Assembly: GCA_964017155.1 (NCBI GenBank) | Contig: OZ024854.1 | Location: forward strand, 70,438,047-70,502,046 | Source of the DNA: Oasisia sp. SBJ-2009 | Taxonomy: Eukaryota; Annelida; Polychaeta; Sabellida; Siboglinidae | Length of the DNA: 64,000 nt | Reading direction: 5' to 3' | Shown here: piece by piece, positions 55,001 through 64,000 of the stretch | Numbering within the stretch: position 1 is the stretch's first letter | Layout: the number at the start of each line of letters is the position of its first letter | Program-made: the position numbers and the translations under genes | The notes under the pieces: model-generated | What the model was told of the DNA's origin: nothing | Database searches by the model: none | The model's input: only the letters and a program-made list of their open reading frames with translations

Positions 55001-57579
55001 CCCGCAAGTGTAGGCATTAATGTACAAGTCGGGCCCACCTCAATGTTGGTATTATAACTGTATCTTTGCCAATATTTGATACTTGATTTTGTTAACTCAA
55101 TCAATTATAATCATCTTGCCCATATTAATGTTTTATATACAGCGCGTCTTAGCAGACTTTTGAGGTCGAAAAGACAGCGTGGTCGGCATAAACAAACTGT
55201 TTATTGCTCATTCCATATGCACAGCGCAGTAACATGCACCGCTGCGCTTGCGACTGGCACAAATCGCGCTGTCTTTTCGACCTCAACAGTTTGCCAAGAC
55301 GCGCTGTTTATAAAACATAAATACGCGCAAGATGATTATAATTGAATGAATTAATTTAATCAATTATCAAATGTTGGCAAAAATACTTATATAATAGCAA
55401 CATTGAGGTGGGTCCGACTTGTACATAAGTGCCAAATAGTGAAATACTGAACACAAATTGAGAGTATACGTGCTTTTGTGAGAGAGTGCGCGTGAAAGTA
55501 CGCGACCGCAAGAGTAGGCATTCATGTACAAGTCGGGCCCACCTCAATTTTGGTATTATAACTGTATCTTTGCCAATATCTGATACTTGATTTTGTTAAT
55601 TCAATCAATTATAATCATCTTGCGCATATTAATATTTTATATACAGCGCGTCTTAGCAGACTTTTGAGGTCGAAAAGACAGCGTGGTCGGCATAAACAAA
55701 CTGTTTATTGCTCATTCCATATGCACAGCGCAGTAACATGCACCGCTGCGCTTGCGACTGGCACAAATCGCGCTGTCTTTTCGACCTCAACAGTTTGCCA
55801 AGACGCGCTGTTTATAAAACATAAATACGCGCAAGATGATTATAATTGAATTAATTAATTTAATCAATTATCAAATGTTGGCAAAAATACTGATATAATA
55901 GCAACATTGAGGTGGGTCCGACTTGTACATAAGTGCCAAATAGTGAAATACTGAACACAAATTGAGAGTATACGTGCTTTTGTGAGAGAGTGCGCGTGAA
56001 AGTACGCGACCGCAAGAGTAGGCATTCATGTACAAGTCGGGCCCACCTCAATTTTGGTATTATAACTGTATCTTTGCCAATATCTGATACTTGATTTTGT
56101 TAATTCAATCAATTATAATCATCTTGCGCATATTAATATTTTATATACAGCGCGTCTTAGCAGACTTTTGAGGTCGAAAAGACAGCGTGGTCGGCATAAA
56201 CAAACTGTTTATTGCTCATTCCATATGCACCGCTGCGCTTGCGACTGTCACAAATCGCGCTGTCTTTTCGACCTCAACAGTTTGCCAAGACGCGCTGTTT
56301 ATAAAACATAAATACGCGCAAGATGATTGTAATTGAATGAATTAATTTAATCAAGTATCAAATGTTGGCAAAAATACTGATATAATAGCAATTTTGAGGT
56401 GGGTCCGACTTGTACATAAGTGCCAAATAGTGAAATTCTGAACAAAAAATGAGAGTATACGTGCTTTTATGAGAGAGTGCGCGTGAAAGTACGCGCCCGC
56501 AAGAGTAGGCATTCATGTACAAGTCGGGCCCACCTCAATTTTGGTATTATAACTGTATCTTTGCCAATATCTGATACTTGATTTTGTTAATTCAATCAAT
56601 TATAATCATCTTGCGCAAATTAATATTTTATATACAGCGCGTCTTAGCAGACTTTTGAGGTCGAAAAGACAGCGTGGTCGGCATAAACAAACTGTTTATT
56701 GCTCATTCCATATGCACAGCGCAGTAACATGCACCGCTGCGCTTGCGACTGGCACAAATCGCGCTGTCTTTTCGACCTCAACAGTTTGCCAAGACGCGCT
56801 GTTTATAAAACATAAATACGCGCAAGATGATTATAATTGAATGAATTAATTTAATCAATTATCAAATGTTGGCAAAAATACTGATATAATAGCAACATTG
56901 AGGTGGGTCCGACTTGTACATAAGTGCCAAATAGTGAAATACTGAACACAAATTGAGAGTATACGTGCTTTTGTGAGAGAGTGCGCGTGAAAGTACGCGA
57001 CCGCAAGAGTAGGCATTCATGTACAAGTCGGGCCCACCTCAATTTTGGTATTATAACTGTATCTTTGCCAATATTTGATACTTGATTTTGTTAATTCAAT
57101 CAATTATAATCATCTTGCGCATATTAATGTTTTATATACAGCGCGTCTTAGCAGACTTTTGAGGTCGAAAAGACAGCGTGGTCGGCATAAACAAACTGTT
57201 TATTGCTCATTCCATATGCACAGCGCAGTAACATGCACCGCTGCGCTTGCGACTGTCACAAATCGCGCTGTCTTTTCGACCTCAACAGTTTGCCAAGACG
57301 CGCTGTTTATAAAAAATAAATACGCGCAAGATGATTGTAATTGAATGAATTAATTTAATCAAGTATCAAATGTTGGCAAAAATACTGATATAATAGCAAC
57401 TTTGAGGTGGGTCCGACTTGTACATAAGTGCCAAATAGTGAAATTCTGAACAAAAATTGAGAGTATACGTGCTTTTATGAGAGAGTGCGCGTGAAGGTAC
57501 GCGCCCGCAAGTGTAGGCATTTATGTACAAGTCGGGCCCACCTCAATGTTGGTATTATAACTGTATCTTTGCCAATATT
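52055..57579 (+). repeat. HOR zone 7, copy B of the 5.52-kb 11-mer
   Basis: Eleven monomers with phase marks 52055, 52558, 53062, 53566, 54070, 54574, 55077, 55581, 56085, 56572, 57076 repeat the order and markers of copy A at a shift of 5524-5525 bp. Private features include GATACATGATTTTG and CCATATACACAGC near 52560 and 52697, which recur in copy C but not copy A. Copies B and C are therefore closer to each other. The monomer at 54574 differs from its copy-A counterpart at 49048 and looks like a substitution by the CAGGGCGTCTT monomer type. Confidence 0.86.
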
Positions 57580-60500
57580 TGATACATGATTTTGTTAACT
57601 CAATCAATTATAATAATCTTGCGCATATTAATGTTTTATATACAGCGCGTCTTAGCAGACATTTGAGGTCGAAAAGACAGCGTGGTCGGCATAAACAAAC
57701 TGTTTATTGCTCATTCCATATACACAGCGCAGTAACATGCACCGCTGCGCTTGCGACTGGCACAAATCGCGCTGTCTTTTCGACCTCAAAAGTTTGCCAA
57801 GACGCGCTGTTTATAAAACATAAATACGCGCAAGATGATTATAATTGAATGAATTAATTTAATCAATTATCAAATGTTGGCATAAATACTGATATAATAG
57901 CAACATTGAGGTGGGTCCGACTTGTACATAAGTGCCAAATAGTGAAATACTGAACACAAATTGAGAGTATAGGTGCTTTTATGAGAGAGTGCGCGTGAAA
58001 GTACGCGACCGCAAGAGTAGGCATTGATGTACAAGTCGGGCCCACCTCAATTTTGGTATTATAACTGTATCTTTGCCAATATTTGATACTTGATTTTGTT
58101 AACTCAATCAATTATAATCATCTTGCGCATATTAATGTTTTATATACAGCGCGTCTTAGCAGACATTTGAGGTCGAAAAGACAGCGTGGTCGGCATAAAC
58201 AAACTGTTTATTGCTCATTCCATATGCACAGCGCAGTAACATGCACCGCTGCGCTTGCGACTGGCACAAATCGCGCTGTCTTTTCGACCTCAACAGTTTG
58301 CCAAGACGCGCTGTTTATAAAACATAAATACGCGCAAGATGATTATAATTGAATGAATTAATTTAATCAATTATCAAATGTTGGCAAAAATACTGATATA
58401 ATAGCAACATTGAGGTGGGTCCGACTTGTACATAAGTGCCAAATAGTGAAATACTGAACACAAATTGAGAGTATACGTGCTTTTGTGAGAGAGTGCGCGT
58501 GAAAGTACGCGACCGCAAGAGTAGGCATTCATGTACAAGTCGGGCCCACCTCAATTTTGGTATTATAACTGTATCTTTGCCAATATCTGATACTTGATTT
58601 TGTTAATTCAATCAATTATAATCATCTTGCGCATATTAATATTTTATATACAGCGCGTCTTAGCAGACTTTTGAGGTCGAAAAGACAGCGTGGTCGGCAT
58701 AAACAAACTGTTTATTGCTCATTCCATATGCACAGCGCAGTAACATGCACCGCTGCGCTTGCGACTGGCACAAATCGCGCTGTCTTTTCGACCTCAACAG
58801 TTTGCCAAGACGCGCTGTTTATAAAACATAAATACGCGCAAGATGATTATAATTGAATGAATTAATTTAATCAATTATCAAATGTTGGCAAAAATACTGA
58901 TATAATAGCAACATTGAGGTGGGTTCGACTAGTACATAAGTGCCAAATAGTGAAATACTGAACACAAATTGAGAGTATACGTGCTTTTATGAGAGAGTGC
59001 GCGTGAAAGTACGCGACCGCAAGAGTAGGCATTCATGTACAAGTCGGGCCCACCTCAATTTTGGTATTATAACTGTATCTTTGCCAATATTTGATACTTG
59101 ATTTTGTTAATTCAATCAATTATAATCATCTTGCGCATATTAATGTTTTATATACAGCGCGTCTTAGCAGACTTTTGAGGTCGAAAAGACAGCGTGGTCG
59201 GCATAAACAAACTGTTTATTGCTCATTCCATATGCACAGCGCAGTAACATGCACCGCTGCGCTTGCGACTGTCACAAATCGCGCTGTCTTTTCGACCTCA
59301 ACAGTTTGCCAAGACGCGCTGTTTATAAAACATAAATACGCGCAATATGATTGTAATTGAATGAATTAATTTAATCAAGTATCAAATGTTGGCAAAAATA
59401 CTGATATAATAGCAACTTTGAGGTGGGTCCGACTTGTACATAAGTGCCAAATAGTGAAATTCTGAACAAAAATTGAGAGTATACGTGCTTTTATGAGAGA
59501 GTGCGCGTGAAGGTACGCGCCCGCAAGAGTAGGCATTCATGTACAAGTCGGGCCCACCTCAATTTTGGTATTATAACTGTATCTTTGCCAATATTTGATA
59601 CTTGATTTTGTTAACTCAATCAATTATAATCATCTTGCGCATATTAATGTTTTATATACAGGGCGTCTTAGCAGACATTTGAGGTCGAAAAGACAGCGTG
59701 GTCGGCATAAACAAACTGTTTATTGCTCATTCCATATGCACAGCGCAGTAACATGCACCGCTGCGCTTGCGACTGGCACAAATCGCGCTGTCTTTTCGAC
59801 CTCAACAGTTTGCCAAGACGCTGTTTATAAAACATAAATACGCGCAAGATGATTGTAATTGAATGAATTAATTTAATCAAGTATCAAATGTTGGCAAAAA
59901 TACTGATATAATAGCAACTTTGAGGTGGGTCCGACTTGTACATAAGTGCCAAATAGTGAAATTCTGAAAACAAATTGAGAGTATACGTGCTTTTTATGAG
60001 AGAGTGCGCGTGAAGGTACGCGCCCGCAAGTGTAGGCATTAATGTACAAGTCGGGCCCACCTCAATGTTGGTATTATAACTGTATCTTTGCCAATATTTG
60101 ATACTTGATTTTGTTAACTCAATCAATTATAATCATCTTGCCCATATTAATGTTTTATATACAGCGCGTCTTAGCAGACTTTTGAGGTCGAAAAGACAGC
60201 GTGGTCGGCATAAACAAACTGTTTATTGCTCATTCCATATGCACCGCTGCGCTTGCGACTGTCACAAATCGCGCTGTCTTTTCGACCTCAACAGTTTGCC
60301 AAGACGCGCTGTTTATAAAACATAAATACGCGCAAGATGATTATAATTGAATGAATTAATTTAATCAATTATCAAATGTTGGCAAAAATACTGATATAAT
60401 AGCAACATTGAGGTGGGTCCGACTTGTACATAAGTGCCAAATAGTGAAATACTGAACACAAATTGAGAGTATAGGTGCTTTTATGAGAGAGTGCGCGTTA

Positions 60501-63500
60501 AAGTACGCGACCGCAAGAGTAGGCATTCATGTACAAGTCGGGCCCACCTCAATTTTGGTATTATAACTGTATCATTGCCAATATTTGATACTTGATTTTG
60601 TTAATTCAATCAATTATAATCATCTTGCGCATATTAATGTTTTATATACAGCGCGTCTTAGCAGACTTTTGAGATCGAAAAGACACCGTGGTCGGCATAA
60701 ACAAACTGTTTATTGCTCATTCCATATGCACAGCGCAGTAACATGCACCGCTGCGCTTGCGACTGTCACAAATCGCGCTGTCTTTTCGACCTCAACAGTT
60801 TGCCAAGACGCGCTGTTTATAAAACATAAATATGCGCAAGATGATTGTAATTGAATGAATTAATTTAATCAAGTATCAAATGTTGGCAAAAATACTGATA
60901 TAATAGCAACTTTGAGGTGGGTCCGACTTGTACATAAGTGCCAAATAGTGAAATTCTGAACAAAAATTTAGAGTATACGTGCTTTTATGAGAGAGTGCGC
61001 GTGAAGGTACGCGCCCGCAAGAGTAGGCATTCATGTACAAGTCGGGCCCACCTCAATTTTGGTATTATAACTGTATCTTTGCCAATATTTGATACTTGAT
61101 TTTGTTAACTCAATCAATTATAATCATCTTGCCCATATTAATGTTTTATATACAGCGCGTCTTAGCAGACATTTGAGGTTGAAAAGACAGCGTGGTCGGC
61201 ATAAACAAACTGTTTATTGCTCATTCCATATGCACAGCGCAGTAACATGCACCGCTGCGCTTGCGACTGGCACAAATCGCGCTGTCTTTTCGACCTCAAC
61301 AGTTTGCCAAGACGCGCTGTTTATAAAACATAAATACGCGCAAGATGATTATAATTGAATGAATTAATTTAATCAATTATCAAATGTTGGCAAAAATACT
61401 GATATAATAGCAACATTGAGGTGGGTTCGACTAGTACGTAAGTGCCAAATAGTGAAATACTGAACACAAATTGAGAGTATACGTGCTTTTATGAGAGAGT
61501 GCGCGTGAAAGTACGCGACCGCAAGAGTAGGCATTCATGTACAAGTCGGGCCCACCTCAATTTTGGTATTATAACTGTATCTTTGCCAATATTTGATACT
61601 TGATTTTGTTAATTCAATCAATTATAATCATCTTGCGCATATTAATGTTTTATATACAGCGCGTCTTAGCAGACTTTTGAGGTCGAAAAGACAGCGTGGT
61701 CGGCATAAACAAACTGTTTATTGCTCATTCCATATGCACAGCGCAGTAACATGCACCGCTGCGCTTGCGACTGTCACAAATCGCGCTGTCTTTTCGACCT
61801 CAACAGTTTGCCAAGACGCGCTGTTTATAAAACATAAATACGCGCAATATGATTGTAATTGAATGAATTAATTTAATCAAGTATCAAATGTTGGCAAAAA
61901 TACTGATAGAATAGCAACTTTGAGGTGGGTCCGACTTGTACATAAGTGCCAAATAGTGAAATTCTGAACAAAAATTGAGAGTATACGTGCTTTTATGAGA
62001 GAGTGCGCGTGAAGGTACGCGCCCGCAAGAGTAGGCATTCATGTACAAGTCGGGCCCACCTCAATTTTGGTATTATAACTGTATCTTTGCCAATATTTGA
62101 TACTTGATTTTGTTAACTCAATCAATTATAATCATCTTGCGCATATTAATGTTTTATATACAGGGCGTCTTAGCAGACATTTGAGGTCGAAAAGACAGCG
62201 TGGTCGGCATAAACAAACTGTTTATTGCTCATTCCATATGCACAGCGCAGTAACGTGCACCGCTGCGCTTGCGACTGGCACAAATCGCGCTGTCTTTTCG
62301 ACCTCAACAGTTTGCCAAGACGCTGTTTATAAAACATAAATACGCGCAAGATGATTGTAATTGAATGAATTAATTTAATCAAGTATCAAATGTTGGCAAA
62401 AATACTGATATAATAGCAACTTTGAGGTGGGTCCGACTTGTACATAAGTGCCAAATAGTGAAATTCTGAAAACAAATTGAGAGTATACGTGCTTTTATGA
62501 GAGAGTGCGCGTGAAGGTACGCGCCCGCAAGTGTAGGCATTAATGTACAAGTCGGGCCCACCTCAATGTTGGTATTATAACTGTATCTTTGCCAATATTT
62601 GATACTTGATTTTTTTAACTCAATCAATTATAATCATCTTGCGCATATTAATGTTTTATATACAGCGCGTCTTAGCAGACATTTGAGGTCGAAAAGACAG
62701 CGTGGTCGGCATAAACAAACTGTTTATTGCTCATTCCATATGCACAGCGCAGTAACATGCACCGCTGCGCTTGCGACTGGCACAAATCGCGCTGTCTTTT
62801 CGACCTCAACAGTTTGCCAAGACGCGCTGTTTATAAAACATAAATACGCGCAATATGATTATAATTGAATTAATTAATTTAATCAATTATCAAATGTTGG
62901 CAAAAATACTGATATAATAGCAACATTGAGGTGGGTCCGACTTGTACATAAGTGCCAAATAGTGAAATACTGAACACAAATTGAGAGTATAGGTGCTTTT
63001 ATGAGAGAGTGCGCGTGAAAGTACGCGACCGCAAGTGTAGGCATTGATGTACAAGTCGGGCCCACCTCAATTTTGGTATTATAACTGTATCTTTGCCAAT
63101 ATTTGATACTTGATTTTGTTAACTCAATCAATTATAATCATCTTGCGCATATTAATGTTTTATATACAGCGCGTCTTAGCAGACATTTGAGGTCGAAAAG
63201 ACAGCGTGGTCGGCATAAACAAACTGTTTATTGCTCATTCCATATGCACAGCGCAGTAACATGCACCGCTGCGCTTGCGACTGGCACAAATCGCGCTGTC
63301 TTTTCGACCTCAACAGTTTGCCAAGACGCGCTGTTTATAAAACATAAATACGCGCAAGATGATTATAATTGAATGAATTAATTTAATCAATTATCAAATG
63401 TTGGCAAAAATACTTATATAATAGCAACATTGAGGTGGGTCCGACTTGTACATAAGTGCCAAATAGTGAAATACTGAACACAAATTGAGAGTATACGTGC

Positions 63501-64000
63501 TTTTGTGAGAGAGTGCGCGTGAAAGTACGCGACCGCAAGAGTAGGCATTCATGTACAAGTCGGGCCCACCTCAATTTTGGTATTATAACTGTATCTTTGC
63601 CAATATCTGATACTTGATTTTGTTAATTCAATCAATTATAATCATCTTGCGCATATTAATATTTTATATACAGCGCGTCTTAGCAGACTTTTGAGGTCGA
63701 AAAGACAGCGTGGTCGGCATAAACAAACTGTTTATTGCTCATTCCATATGCACAGCGCAGTAACATGCACCGCTGCGCTTGCGACTGGCACAAATCGCGC
63801 TGTCTTTTCGACCTCAACAGTTTGCCAAGACGCGCTGTTTATAAAACATAAATACGCGCAAGATGATTATAATTGAATGAATTAATTTAATCAATTATCA
63901 AATGTTGGCAAAAATACTGATATAATAGCAACATTGAGGTGGGTCCGACTTGTACATAAGTGCCAAATAGTGAAATACTGAACACAAATTGAGAGTATAC
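57580..64000 (+). repeat. HOR zone 7, copy C and rearranged continuation
   Basis: Copy C starts at the second monomer of the 11-mer: mark 57580 matches 52558 at shift 5022, so one monomer was lost at the B/C boundary. It follows copy B to mark 60099, then departs (487-bp unit to 60586, then 61090). From 61594 it restarts as a copy of 59092 (shift 2502). From 62600 to the window end it matches copy A from 49048 (shift 13552), including GATTTTTTTAAC and CGCAATATGATTATAATTG. The array continues past the window edge. Confidence 0.84.

Larger units (their letters stand above)
1..64000. repeat. Foldback-monomer satellite array, whole window
   Basis: Every part of the window can be assigned to one repeat family. 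A phase mark in the right arm (TGATACTTG) recurs 118 times between 591 and 63608 with spacings of 487, 504 (502-505), 717 or 700 bp. No stretch departs from the repeat and there are no Ns. Monomers run head to tail on the plus strand throughout; I saw no switch in array orientation. Copies differ by scattered substitutions and small indels that are shared between particular copies, which gives several levels of higher-order repetition. Tandem satellite on this scale with nested HOR is typical of eukaryotic heterochromatin. Spacings were counted by hand from the sequence. Confidence 0.97.

Noticed and set aside
1..64000. CRISPR-like array
   Set aside because: The repeats are about 0.5 kb with no short unique spacers between them, and there is no cas gene or leader.
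1..64000. CENP-B box or telomeric repeat
   Set aside because: I looked for the TTCG....CGGG core of the CENP-B box and for TTAGG/TTAGGG-type runs and saw neither in the monomer.
1..64000. Assembly artefact as the explanation for the whole array
   Set aside because: Copies differ by many distinct, position-specific variants and several different periods, which a simple collapsed or looped assembly would not create. Individual duplications such as the 504-bp one at 20.2-21.2 kb could still be assembly errors.

Overview
The whole 64,000-base window is one uninterrupted tandem satellite array. I found no supportable protein-coding gene, no RNA gene and no unique-sequence island. This points to heterochromatic DNA of a eukaryote (pericentromere, centromere or another satellite block). 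The sequence carries no gene or telomere repeat that fixes the taxon; an AT-rich invertebrate genome is only a guess.

Basic unit. Using the right-arm string TGATACTTG as a phase mark, I placed 118 marks from 591 to 63608, giving 117 complete intervals. By hand count 95 are simple monomers of about 487 bp (35) or about 504 bp (60), and 22 are longer units of 717 bp (19), 716 bp (1) or 700 bp (2). The 487/504 difference is a 17-bp insertion. The extra 213 bp of the long units is a second copy of the left arm. Each monomer is a foldback: a left arm and a right arm of 165 bp each, inverted relative to one another (about 85 % identical, ungapped), around an 85-bp spacer with its own small GC hairpin. 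Arm direction therefore flips about every 250 bp, except in the doubled-arm units.

Layout by higher-order repeat (HOR). 1-5.7 kb: 487+717 dimers, period 1204, with an inserted run of simple 487-bp monomers. 5.7-10.5 kb: two copies of a 2408-bp tetramer. 10.5-15.6 kb: mixed. 15.6-20.7 kb: three near-identical 1708-bp trimers, then a very recent 504-bp duplication. 21.2-25.1 kb: mixed. 25.1-31.7 kb: about 2.4 copies of a 2699-bp pentamer. 32.2-36.7 kb: nearly two copies of a 2487-bp pentamer. 36.7-41.1 kb: mixed. 41.1-45.0 kb: a 2194-bp tetramer, nearly twice. 46.5-64 kb: a roughly 5.52-kb 11-mer, twice, plus a rearranged third pass. Doubled-arm units are frequent on the left and absent after 44.5 kb.

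There is no gene network here. The interest lies in the palindromic monomer, its doubled-arm derivative, and a local record of how unequal exchange made a different HOR period every few kilobases. Short open frames (up to 99 codons) recur only because the monomer recurs; they occur on both strands because the arms are inverted copies.
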